DNA from: CAZZBK01 sp964387325
GTDB taxonomy: Bacteria; Planctomycetota; Planctomycetia; Pirellulales; PNKZ01
NCBI GenBank assembly: GCA_964387325.1
Contig: CAYLYE010000002.1
Location: forward strand, 1-64,000
Reading direction: 5' to 3'
DNA: 64,000 nt
Shown here: piece after piece, positions 51,930-60,253 of the stretch
Position numbering within the stretch: the first letter of the stretch is position 1
How the letters are laid out: each line of letters begins with the position of its first letter
The notes under the pieces: generated by a model
What the model was told of the DNA's origin: nothing
What the model saw: only the letters and a program-made list of their open reading frames with translations
Databases searched by the model: none
Translations under genes and position numbers: made by a program

Positions 51930-52988
51930 TCAATCCAAGACCATTTCGCTGCCTTCAGTGATTAACTGCCACTGCCCGCCAGGCACATCGCGGAATATCT
52001 TGCGGTAGCGGGGTGAGTCTCGCTGCTCGTGGGTCACGTCACGAATGACGATGCGCCGTACCTGATCCGGATACCGACGCACGATCGTGGCGTAAATTTC
52101 CGGATCGCGCTCCCCTGAGTCGCCAATCAAGATAAATTGCCGACCGGGCGCGGCCGTAAACAACGACTCGATCAAGGGCAACTTATGCTGCTCTGGTTCG
52201 GCAAACAACGCCTTGATACCGTCCGTGTCCCAGGCAAAACGCTTCAGATGCCATGAACCTTCGGGAAAATTGGCTTGCTGGCAAAACGGTGCCAATCCCG
52301 GATAGAGTTGCCAGGGGCCAGCCGACAGGTAGTGAAACATCGCTCCTTTCGCTAAGAGTTTCTGATACGCCTCAGCCATGTGTGGTGCCGCCTCGAACGG
52401 ATCTAGAAACGTCCGTTCGAGTAAGCGGCGTTTGTCGCGGACCTCAGAGATCTTGATCGTGTCGTCGACATCCGACACCACGCTGAGCCCCGTGGGTTCA
52501 ACAAACCCCAGCCGGCCGGCGAATTGCGGATAGCCACGCTTCTCGTCCGCAGCGACAAACGACAGCCATTGGACAGCCGTCGGCGCGTCGGGTTGTCGTA
52601 ACGCGTCGACCTCCTTCGCGCTCAAGATCACGGTGCCGCGAAAATGGCCATCGCTCGACGATGGTGACATTGCAAAGCGATGCTGACCAAGCCGAACATG
52701 GAGTCGTTTACCCCGTTCGTTGTCAACGACAAACGGCTCTATGCGCTGACGAAAAAGCAACGACTCGTCGACCGAGCGGTCGAGTTCGAGCAACTCGCGA
52801 AACGCCACGCTGCGCACACGGGTCTTCAGATCAACTTCGTAGATCCAACCATGCACCTCGCCACGCCATTCATTTTGAACTTGGTCGTAATGGGCCAGCG
52901 TCGGAAAAAACACAACGCGCTCGTCACTGGCGAGGCTGTCGGCTCCACAGCTAACCCACACGAGCAAGCAATTTAACGCGACGTTCAT
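51930..52988 (-). CDS. Exported App1-like (DUF2183) phosphatase
   Basis: 352 residues with a short signal segment (NVALNCLLVWVSCGADSLA). The first half is beta-rich (VFFPTLAHYDQVQNEWRGEVHGWIYE). The HAD-like catalytic domain has VSDVDDTIK (Asp 173 nucleophile, Asp 175), SAGPWQLYP and IGDSGERDPEIY. This is the phosphatidate phosphatase App1 family known from yeast; bacterial members are exported or periplasmic. It should dephosphorylate a lipid or sugar phosphate in the periplasm, the substrate being unknown. An extended -10 promoter lies about 130 nt upstream. Confidence 0.9.
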   Translation of the reverse strand: MNVALNCLLVWVSCGADSLASDERVVFFPTLAHYDQVQNEWRGEVHGWIYEVDLKTRVRSVAFRELLELDRSVDESLLFRQRIEPFVVDNERGKRLHVRLGQHRFAMSPSSSDGHFRGTVILSAKEVDALRQPDAPTAVQWLSFVAADEKRGYPQFAGRLGFVEPTGLSVVSDVDDTIKISEVRDKRRLLERTFLDPFEAAPHMAEAYQKLLAKGAMFHYLSAGPWQLYPGLAPFCQQANFPEGSWHLKRFAWDTDGIKALFAEPEQHKLPLIESLFTAAPGRQFILIGDSGERDPEIYATIVRRYPDQVRRIVIRDVTHEQRDSPRYRKIFRDVPGGQWQLITEGSEMVLD

Positions 52989-53306
52989 CGGACGGCACTT
53001 CGTTTAAGCGGTAGAGGTGAGGCAACGTGTGCGGGCGACTCGATCCGAGCAAGTCTGTCGACCAAACGCCACGCGACCTTGAATCGAATCAGAAACATTT
53101 TGTGTCACACTTGAACGATTATACCAGTTGTGCGGGCTGGTGTTGCGAGACTTGTCAGGTTGTAGCGGTCGTGCGAGCGCGCAGCACTGGTAGCACAGAG
53201 AACCCTGGAAAGAATGAGCTTGAACGCTTATCGAGCGTTGGTAGAGTCGAAATGTAGGACCCACAACGATACGACCTCATGGCCGCGAATCGCCTCACTC
53301 ATACTT
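52989..53306. other. Intergenic region between App1-like gene and conserved hypothetical gene
   Basis: 318 nt divergent region. On the minus strand it contains an extended -10 promoter (see 53118-53126). The plus-strand gene downstream could alternatively begin at 53214. No other gene or repeat is recognised. Confidence 0.5.
53118..53126 (-). promoter_or_regulatory. Extended -10 promoter of the App1-like gene
   Basis: Read on the minus strand the bases are TGGTATAAT: a perfect TATAAT preceded by the TG of an extended -10. The gene starts at 52988, so the leader would be about 120 nt. A GCAACA about 17 nt upstream is a poor -35. Confidence 0.45.
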
Positions 53307-53876
53307 ATGTCACAGTTACCACGAGTCCGCTGCGAAGAGATCGATCACTTGTTGCGAAACGCTCAGTTACGCGACGAGTTGGAGCCGTATTGTGACGAGG
53401 CTGTGTACAGCCTCAACACCCGGCGGGTGCCAACCCCGATCGAGAACGAATTCTTAGCCAGCATGCTCGAATGGGAGCGTGCGCCGATTGTCCCCATCGC
53501 GCAGTGGTTCGCCCCTGAATTGCAACTCCCCGCGCCCGAGTCACTCGACGACGCGCACATCCATTCGCTGTTGTGGGAAACCATTCAAAAACTCTTCGAT
53601 GCCGGGATCGTCCTCGATTTCACCGATCATCTCTCGGACCGCCAACTGTATACGATTATCTATCGCGACATCCTGCCTGCCCCTGAGAAGCGAATCAATC
53701 GTCGCGATAATTTCTTGCATTGGGACTGCGCCAATTCGGCCGACGATCCGGAAACTTGGTTGCGTTACTACGCCGACGAAGAAGAGCGTCGTGAATGGCT
53801 CGAGACCGACGACGCGCCGTTGCCGGCGGTCGAGCCGCTGCCGTATCCACGCCAGCTGCCACGACGACCGTTGTAA
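53307..53876 (+). CDS. Conserved planctomycete protein of unknown function
   Basis: 189 residues from ATG at 53307; an in-frame ATG at 53214 with GGAAAG before it is possible, but the conserved part starts with SQLPRVRCEEIDHLLRNAQ. Recognisable planctomycete-type blocks are TPIENEFLASMLEWERAP, LDDAHIHSLLWETIQKLF, DHLSDRQLYTIIYRDILP and the C-terminal PYPRQLPRRPL. There is no signal peptide or catalytic motif. Length and composition suggest a helical cytoplasmic protein. The function is unknown. Confidence 0.78.
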   Translation: MSQLPRVRCEEIDHLLRNAQLRDELEPYCDEAVYSLNTRRVPTPIENEFLASMLEWERAPIVPIAQWFAPELQLPAPESLDDAHIHSLLWETIQKLFDAGIVLDFTDHLSDRQLYTIIYRDILPAPEKRINRRDNFLHWDCANSADDPETWLRYYADEEERREWLETDDAPLPAVEPLPYPRQLPRRPL

Positions 53877-54011
53877 AATCATGTTGAGTTCATGGAAGGT
53901 GGGTGACGGACGGGACTTCCAGCGCAGAGGAGTGAGTGTCGCAACAACGCTCCTCCTCTGCGTTGGCCCTTGCTCCGCTTCTACAAGTCACCCCGCGGAG
54001 GTTTCTCGATC

Positions 54012-54248
54012 GTGCGGCACGAAATCCGCCTTCCTGACTTAGGGCTCGCTGCCGTTCAGTTGAGCCTGTGGCTCGTCGACGTCGGACGGCGTGTCCGTGC
54101 AGGTGACCGCATCGTCGAAGTGCTCGCCGACGGCATCACGGTCGATCTCAGCGCGCCAGCCACCGGAACGCTTGTCGAGCAATCTGTCTCGGAAGACGAA
54201 CCGCTCGTCGTTGGACAAACCCTGGGCATCATCGAGGGTGACGAGTAA
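54012..54248 (+). CDS. Lipoyl/biotinyl-like domain protein lacking the modified lysine
   Basis: GTG at 54012, with GGAGG 10 nt before it, gives 78 residues. RHEIRLPDLGLAAVQLSLWLVDVGRRV and GDRIVEVLADGITVDLSAPATGTL give the complete lipoyl-domain hammerhead. In lipoylated proteins the turn is D-K-A; here it is D-G-I, so there is no acceptor lysine. Planctomycetes encode similar small stand-alone lipoyl-like proteins. Its partner is unknown; it lies between the conserved hypothetical gene and the pseudouridine synthase gene (convergent). Confidence 0.8.
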   Translation: MRHEIRLPDLGLAAVQLSLWLVDVGRRVRAGDRIVEVLADGITVDLSAPATGTLVEQSVSEDEPLVVGQTLGIIEGDE

Positions 54249-54278
54249 TTATGCGGCGCCTACACACGCAAGCGGCGT

Positions 54279-55286
54279 TTATCGCTGAGCTTCGCTTCTC
54301 AGGCGGAGTAAGAGCTTGGCCAGATCTTTGGGCAGCGGCATCGAGTAATGGTGCATCTCGCCAGTCATCGGATGCTTAAAGCCTAGCTCGGCCGCATGCA
54401 GTGCCAGACGCGGTGCTCCGCTGCGGTCGACCATCGGCGGAGCATGCAGCGGCTGCAAGTAAACCTTCTCACCACAGACCGGGTGCCCCAACTCCGAAAG
54501 ATGGATGCGGATCTGATGCGTGCGGCCGGTTTCCAGTTGGCACTCGATGAGTGTGTAGTTTCCCAGCTTCTCGACCGGACGGATGTGCGTGACGGCATCC
54601 TTGCCCAACGAAGGGTTGGTGGTGCTGCCGCGTCGACCGTCCCCTCGATCGCGCACCAAGCGCGAGGAAATTGTTTGCGGGCCCACCTCGCCCAGCACGA
54701 TCGCCAAGTACGTCCGCTCGGTCGTGTGCTTACGAAATTGCTGGCCCAGCTCACGCTCGGCCGGGATACTCCGGGCAAAGACCATCAGGCCGCTCGTCTC
54801 GCGATCCAACCGATGTACGGGCCGCACCGGAGGCATACGCATCGAGTTCGGCTTTTGACCTTGGCCTCGTTTGATGGGCGGTTTGGACTGCCGCTTCGAC
54901 AAGATGCGAGGTAGCACATCCTCAAGCGTCGGGTTGTTGCGTCGACGCTGTGGAGACCAATCTTGCTCTTCATGGTGCCGCACGCTCGTCATGCCCGAGG
55001 GCTTCTCGACAACCACGACGTGAGCATCGAGATAGCGCAGCTTGACGTCATCCTCGCGGGCCGGTGGCGCAATAGGGTTGGCGATCACCTTGATCACCTC
55101 ACCGGGCTTGAGTCGTCGGGCTTCGTCCTGACAGAGGTTGCCGTTGACCAGCACGCGGCGTGTGCGAATGAGCTGCTGCACGTGTGACCAGGCGGGCTTG
55201 CCCGGCAGCCACAGGCGCAAGGCCGCCGCGAGCGTCAGCCGCGCTGAGTCTTCGCCAACGCGGAACACATGTTCGTCCTGGGGCAT
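54279..55286 (-). CDS. RluA-family pseudouridine synthase
   Basis: ATG at 55286 gives 335 residues; the upstream part of the frame is not conserved. An S4 RNA-binding region (LTLAAALRLWLPGKPAWSHV and RVLVNGNLCQDEARRL) comes first. The catalytic domain has HVVVVEKPSGM, VHRLDRETSGLMVFA with Asp 161, and a C-terminal TGRTHQIRIHL. It isomerises uridines in rRNA or tRNA; a large-subunit site like that of RluD/RluC is likely but not provable here. A basic, variable insert (about 105-150) separates the S4 and catalytic parts. It is divergent from the methyltransferase gene. Confidence 0.92.
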   Translation of the reverse strand: MPQDEHVFRVGEDSARLTLAAALRLWLPGKPAWSHVQQLIRTRRVLVNGNLCQDEARRLKPGEVIKVIANPIAPPAREDDVKLRYLDAHVVVVEKPSGMTSVRHHEEQDWSPQRRRNNPTLEDVLPRILSKRQSKPPIKRGQGQKPNSMRMPPVRPVHRLDRETSGLMVFARSIPAERELGQQFRKHTTERTYLAIVLGEVGPQTISSRLVRDRGDGRRGSTTNPSLGKDAVTHIRPVEKLGNYTLIECQLETGRTHQIRIHLSELGHPVCGEKVYLQPLHAPPMVDRSGAPRLALHAAELGFKHPMTGEMHHYSMPLPKDLAKLLLRLRSEAQR

Positions 55287-55475
55287 GCCAGCGGTTCGAG
55301 AGGAAAGGGGGGGCGAGGGTTTTGCGACCGTCACGAAAAGATCGCCAATCTGAGCGTAGTTGACCCGAGGCGTGCCGTCTAGCGGGCAAACTCGACTCAA
55401 TTCGAGTTTGCAGATCGCCGCTGATCTACAATACTGTCTCCAGGCACTTCTGTTCACCTTGTAGGGTTGTTCTCA

Positions 55476-56513
55476 ATGACTGATTCGATCTGGCAGCATG
55501 GCTTACGCACCGCCCTGCGGTCGCGGACCGAGTTTCGTGGCGATGTCGAATTGCTGGCCATTCCCGCAGCGCTCGATTTTTACCTCACCGAGCTGCGCGA
55601 GCTGTTCGATCGCCTGGGACGCAAACTCAATGACAGCGAGCTTGACCAGTTGCGGCAACTGCTGGGAACAGCCTTGGATGGGGCATTCGAGCAAGGAAGT
55701 GCCAACAAGGTCGTCGTGCATTACGCGCTCACCGCCTCGCCCGGCATGGATAAAAACCTGGCGCTGCATGTGACCACTCTGACAATCGATTTGAATGAAC
55801 AATATCGTCGTTGGCTCGAGCAGCGTCAGGGGCAGCCATTCGGAGCACATCCCGACGCGCGGGTCGTGTCAATCCTGGAACAGTTGGGGACACCAGCCTC
55901 GGCGCCGGTGCTCGATGTCGGAGCAGGGACCGGTCGCAACGCGATCTACATGGCGCAGCGAGGCTTCCCGGTCGACGCTGTCGAAGCGACACCGGTCATG
56001 CTCGACAACTTGCAGGCCGCCATCACGTCGATTCATGTGCCGCTGCAAATCATCGCCGGCAACGTGCTCGACCCCGAGTTGAAATTATGCGGCGGCCATT
56101 ATGCGTTGATTTTGGCCAGCGAGGTAGCGCCCCATTTTCGCCGCGACGGCTCGTTGGAGCGTTTGATCGAGCGTTGTACGGCGGCTTTGCGATCCGACGG
56201 ACGATTGGTGCTGAACCTGTTTTTGGCGCGCGACGATTACCTGCCCGACGCGCTGGCCGAGCAGCTTTCAGAAACGCTCTGGTCGACGATCTACACGCGC
56301 AGCGAGTTGCATCGCGCCCTGCAAGGGTTGCCGCTCGTGGTCGAAAGTGACGACTCGGCCTATGAGTACGAATGGCGAAATCTGCCGCCATTCGCTTGGC
56401 CCCCGACGAGTTGGTTCGAAGCCTGGGCGCGTTGCGAAGGGCTGTTCCTCACGGTCGACTCCGCTCAATTACCGGTCGAGCTGCGGTGGGTCGTGCTCCG
56501 TAAGTCGACATAG
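55476..56513 (+). CDS. SAM-dependent methyltransferase
   Basis: 345 residues from ATG at 55476 with AGGG 10 nt before it. A helical N-terminal region (about 1-130) precedes the Rossmann methyltransferase domain: LDVGAGTGRNAIYMAQRGF (motif I), VDAVEATPVMLDNLQ, YALILASEVAPHF (motif IV region), and LVLNLFLARDDYLP. The substrate is not evident; the tellurite resistance/TehB type is one possibility, as AQRGFPVDAVE-like sequences occur there. There is no signal peptide. Confidence 0.88.
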   Translation: MTDSIWQHGLRTALRSRTEFRGDVELLAIPAALDFYLTELRELFDRLGRKLNDSELDQLRQLLGTALDGAFEQGSANKVVVHYALTASPGMDKNLALHVTTLTIDLNEQYRRWLEQRQGQPFGAHPDARVVSILEQLGTPASAPVLDVGAGTGRNAIYMAQRGFPVDAVEATPVMLDNLQAAITSIHVPLQIIAGNVLDPELKLCGGHYALILASEVAPHFRRDGSLERLIERCTAALRSDGRLVLNLFLARDDYLPDALAEQLSETLWSTIYTRSELHRALQGLPLVVESDDSAYEYEWRNLPPFAWPPTSWFEAWARCEGLFLTVDSAQLPVELRWVVLRKST

Positions 56514-56548
56514 CCGGGGCGAAACGGCCTTGAATTCAGTGCCAGCTG

Positions 56549-56638
56549 CTAGTCTCCGAGCGTAAGCCGAGCCGTGATGCCGATCACGACAAAAAGGAGC
56601 AGGGTGACGACACTCACGGCTACCAACGACTCGAACAT
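56549..56638 (-). CDS. 29-residue single-span membrane protein
   Basis: A short minus-strand frame from ATG at 56638 to TAG at 56549 encodes FESLVAVSVVTLLLFVVIG and then a short polar tail. It has one strongly hydrophobic segment and an AGGA about 10 nt before the start. It lies in the 233-nt gap between the methyltransferase gene and the OGT-like gene. No name is known; many bacterial membrane microproteins look like this, and it may be chance. Confidence 0.4.
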   Translation of the reverse strand: MFESLVAVSVVTLLLFVVIGITARLTLGD

Positions 56639-56746
56639 CTTTGTTAATCCTTGCGATGAAATTCCGAACAGCAGAACGACCAGCGCCTATTTTTATCGCA
56701 GCCAGGGCGAGTTGTCACCCCCGGACAGGAGCGAGCGAAGGGCCGT

Positions 56747-58828
56747 TTAGCGAGCCGCTCCTCGCCCCTCCGCGCAAACCCGCTCAAAATAGCTTTCATG
56801 CTCGCGAACCGTTCGTGGATCCAGGAACAGCGACTCGCCGGCCGTCTTGATTCGCTGCGCGAGGGCGCGTCGCGCTTCGCGATCGTGTGCCAACTGCCGG
56901 GCGATGCAAACATAGTCAGCCGGTGAGCTGGCCAGGGTGTCTTGAATACCCAGCTCCCGATACACACCGAGCGTCCAACGTCCGCGCTGATAGGCACCCG
57001 GCAGCGAGACGACGGGCGTGCCGACGGCGACGGTGTCGTAGACGGTATTCGCGCCGCCGCCATAGTGCAGCGTATCGAGGGCGACATCGGCGAGAGCCAC
57101 GACGTTCAGATACTCGGGGCGATCCATCCGCTCAAGCACCTGCACGCGCCGCTCGACCGCGGGGATCGACCCGCGCAGCCGCTCGATGAGTCGCGCGGTG
57201 ATGCGTGGCTGGGCGTCGGCAATAATCAGCAGTCGGCCGAGCGGATCGCCGTTCATCAGCTCGCCGAGGATCGCGTCGAAGTCGGGATGGTACTTGCGCA
57301 GATTCTGTGTGCAAATGTAGAGATGCTCTTGCGCCGACCAACCATAATGGGCCCGGTCGCGGAGCCGATCAGGCAAGGCAGGGCGCTCGTAACAGGTGGG
57401 CAAAGCCTGCATACGCACCAGCGACTCGCTGAACTGCGACGACGCCGACTCGGGCTCGATCAAGTCGCACGATACAAAGTCTTGGATGCGCGGATTGCCA
57501 CTGGTGATTGGCCAGCCCCATGTGCTCGACTGTCGCGGCGCGGGCTGAAAGAACGGCAGGAAGTAGTTCGTCGAATCGGTTCCCACTTCCCAGTAGTGAA
57601 GCACGTCGAATCGCGCGTCACGAATGGCCTGGGCGGCCTCGACTAGTTTTTCGCTCAGGACCAGATACTCGCCATCGGCAATGCGGATCATCTGCTTGAG
57701 GACGTTCGCTCCGCTGCGCGAGCAGATCACGCGCACATCGAATTTGGCGCGTGAGAGCCGCTCGGCGATACCTCCCCAGCAGCGTGCAAAGACCCCTTCA
57801 TGCCCATGAGTGACGACAATCCCGACGCGCGGCTTGCCCGAATTGGGCAACAGCTCAAGAGGCTGGATCGCACTGGTGAACAGTGCTGCGTACCGCTGCA
57901 TGAGTTCGCACACCTCGTGCCCTTGATAGGCCAAGGCCATCGGGGGCTCGGCCCCGCTAGAGTGCAACGTCGCCAGATCGAGTTGCGGCGCGTCGTGTTG
58001 CAAACGCTCGATGGTTTGCCGCAATTCGACTGGAAACCGCTCGACATACGCCCGGTGCGGAGGAATCACCTCGGCGAGCGCTGAGAGCCGCAGTTGTGCC
58101 GTCAGCGTGTCGAGTTTGTCCGTCAGGCCGCGACGGTAGCACTGCTCGGCCGTGGCTAGGTCTCCCTGCGCTTGCCAAGCCTGGGCAAGCGAGACGGCAA
58201 TGTCGAGGTTCTCGGGTTTGAGTCGCTCGGCTTCGCTCAGGTGTTTGATTGCCTGGCCGAGTTCGCCCAACTCGCTGTAACTGCAACCGAGATTAAGGTG
58301 CGTGTCGGCCGAGTGGGGTTGCAATTCGAGTGCGTGGCGATAATGGTCCACCGCAGTCTTGATCCGCCCCTCCTCGCGGAGAAAGTTAGCCAAATTGAAG
58401 TGCGCGTGAGCATAGTTAGGCCGCAACTGCAGTGCGCGCCGCAACGCACCCTCGGTTTGCTCCCGGTCTCCGCGGGCTTTGAAGATCAGACTGAGGTTAT
58501 AAACCGGTTCCGGAAATCGCGGCTGGAGGTGAATGGCGCGGCGGAAGCAAAGCTCGGCCTCGTCGAGTTTCCCTTGCTGACGCAATAACTCTCCTAGATT
58601 GTTGCAGATCACGGCGTCGCGCGGTTGCAGTTCATGGGCGCGCCGCAACATAACCTCCGCCTCGGCGTGTCGTTCGGCGCGGCTGAGGATCATGCCGAGC
58701 ATATGTCGTGCGTCGAAATGGTTCGGCTGTCGTTGGATCAATTCGCGACAGACACGTTCGGCGCCGACCCAATCACTGGCCTGAAAACAGCGGATCGCAG
58801 ATTCAAAGGTGAGCTGAGTGGCAGTCAT
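56747..58828 (-). CDS. TPR protein with O-GlcNAc-transferase-like (GT41) catalytic domain
   Basis: 693 residues. The first about 330 are tetratricopeptide repeats, for example YAHAHFNLANFLREEGRIKTAV-type units with 34-residue spacing. The C-terminal part carries KPRVGIVVTHGHEGVFARCW, FDVLHYWEVGTDSTNYFL, YICTQNLRKYHPDFDAIL and ADVALDTLHYGGGANTVYD, which are GT41/SPINDLY blocks; the last resembles the nucleotide-sugar loop. It should transfer a sugar from a UDP donor to protein; the donor and target are unknown. The next gene on the same strand is a GT61-like enzyme 81 nt upstream, so both may share an operon. Confidence 0.88.
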   Translation of the reverse strand: MTATQLTFESAIRCFQASDWVGAERVCRELIQRQPNHFDARHMLGMILSRAERHAEAEVMLRRAHELQPRDAVICNNLGELLRQQGKLDEAELCFRRAIHLQPRFPEPVYNLSLIFKARGDREQTEGALRRALQLRPNYAHAHFNLANFLREEGRIKTAVDHYRHALELQPHSADTHLNLGCSYSELGELGQAIKHLSEAERLKPENLDIAVSLAQAWQAQGDLATAEQCYRRGLTDKLDTLTAQLRLSALAEVIPPHRAYVERFPVELRQTIERLQHDAPQLDLATLHSSGAEPPMALAYQGHEVCELMQRYAALFTSAIQPLELLPNSGKPRVGIVVTHGHEGVFARCWGGIAERLSRAKFDVRVICSRSGANVLKQMIRIADGEYLVLSEKLVEAAQAIRDARFDVLHYWEVGTDSTNYFLPFFQPAPRQSSTWGWPITSGNPRIQDFVSCDLIEPESASSQFSESLVRMQALPTCYERPALPDRLRDRAHYGWSAQEHLYICTQNLRKYHPDFDAILGELMNGDPLGRLLIIADAQPRITARLIERLRGSIPAVERRVQVLERMDRPEYLNVVALADVALDTLHYGGGANTVYDTVAVGTPVVSLPGAYQRGRWTLGVYRELGIQDTLASSPADYVCIARQLAHDREARRALAQRIKTAGESLFLDPRTVREHESYFERVCAEGRGAAR

Positions 58829-58909
58829 CGAGATAGACAGACTCGGTACGGAAAAGAATATCGCAAAATTCTATCGTAATCACCAGGATCGGTTTTCGTC
58901 GCCGCTCAA

Positions 58910-60058
58910 CTACAGAAGTTGATCCAAAATCTGCCGCAACTCGTTGAGGTCGACCGTGAAATCGCGATCCTGATTGACGACCGGCCCGCTCAGGAGAGCA
59001 TAGCGCTGGCGCAAAGCGCTCGCGAGGACCCAAAAGACATGGTTCATCGTGTCGCGCGGATGCAATTCGAGCAACGTCAACGTCTCCGGGCCGAATACAA
59101 TGTTGGTCAGTCCTGAGCCGTGAGGACCGACCACGATCTGTGCCTCCGAGAGAAGCCGGACCTGATCGATGAACGGTATCGTGGCCAGTTGCACCGTTTC
59201 AAACCCGAGCGATTGCAGGCACGCGATCAGGGCGCTCTCATTGAGCACGCGGCGATTAGGAGCGTCGCCACGCGAAATATACAGACGACGATGAGGTACC
59301 GCGATAGGGATACCGTAATACGAGTAAACTCGCTGGCGAATCCATTGCAGCTGGGCAGGCCAAAAGTCGCCGCTGGCCGGAAAGTACAACCGCTCAATCT
59401 GCCAGTGGGTTGCGTCGAACGGCAAGCGTTGCTCGTTGGGCAACCCCAGCGCCGCGAGCGACTCGTGTTGAAACGAGTTGAGTGTACGAGGAAGCAAGAC
59501 CGGGACGTCGCGCAAGGCCACGTGCTGTTCGAGCCACCACAGCCGCGCAAGACTGTTGATCATCCAGTGATGGTAGTTGAACGCCCAGGGTTGTGCGAGC
59601 AGCAGCGCCGCCCCGGCCAGGGTGCGTGTCGGCGTGGGATCGCGCAGCACGACGCGCGGCGGTCGCTGTGCCAAGCCCGGCCCTCCGGCGAGGCACTGCA
59701 AGTAGGCGCCGTCGTTCAGATTTTCGAGCGACCAGTACGATTCGGAGAATACCTGCCGATCATGCGACACGACCACGAACTTCTCGCCAATGAGCCGCGC
59801 GTCGGCAAGGCAATCCAGTCGCAATTCCGACAGCGGAAACGCATGCTGGTCGCGCAACGGAGACTGCGGCATAAAAAAGAACCGCTCTCGATCGAGGTCG
59901 ATCAACTCGGGGCGCGGGCAGTCGAGGTGCGGCGGCGACTCGGCACGCCAGTGTCGCGTGAGCCCGTTGGTGACCAGAAGGTCGTCGAGGCGATCGACCC
60001 GAGCGCTCGCTTGACGCAGCGCACTGATTCGCAATTCGAGCGGATTCGATGACGACAT
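58910..60058 (-). CDS. GT61-type (DUF563) glycosyltransferase
   Basis: ATG at 60058 gives 382 residues; ATG at 60106 would add 16. Landmarks of the family are WAFNYHHWMINSLARLWW, RRLYISRGDAPNRRVLNE, and IVVGPHGSGLTNIVF, all seen in plant xylosyltransferase-related GT61 proteins. There is no signal peptide or membrane segment. It probably modifies surface glycans, possibly with the neighbouring OGT-like protein. The start choice is weak, since neither candidate has a clear Shine-Dalgarno sequence. Confidence 0.85.
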   Translation of the reverse strand: MSSSNPLELRISALRQASARVDRLDDLLVTNGLTRHWRAESPPHLDCPRPELIDLDRERFFFMPQSPLRDQHAFPLSELRLDCLADARLIGEKFVVVSHDRQVFSESYWSLENLNDGAYLQCLAGGPGLAQRPPRVVLRDPTPTRTLAGAALLLAQPWAFNYHHWMINSLARLWWLEQHVALRDVPVLLPRTLNSFQHESLAALGLPNEQRLPFDATHWQIERLYFPASGDFWPAQLQWIRQRVYSYYGIPIAVPHRRLYISRGDAPNRRVLNESALIACLQSLGFETVQLATIPFIDQVRLLSEAQIVVGPHGSGLTNIVFGPETLTLLELHPRDTMNHVFWVLASALRQRYALLSGPVVNQDRDFTVDLNELRQILDQLL

Positions 60059-60253
60059 CGGACGATGGACGATCAAAGGGGAATACGACTCAGCGACACT
60101 TCTCATGTGTGCGGAGCATTAACAGTAGCTCATGTGTTCTTTCAATGCGAGAGCGGTCGAAGCGCCGAGAGGAGCAGGGGAGGGGCACAATTTTTGCGAA
60201 ACCGGACAAGATCGACCGGGGTACAATAGGCAGACCCTTTCACCGGAGGCGTT

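Noticed and set aside
59120..60052. Plus-strand open frame of 310 codons
   Set aside because: It is antisense to the GT61-type glycosyltransferase.
60194..60227. Promoter with TTGCGA and TACAAT before the copper monooxygenase gene
   Set aside because: The spacing of 22 nt is too long for a sigma-70 type promoter.
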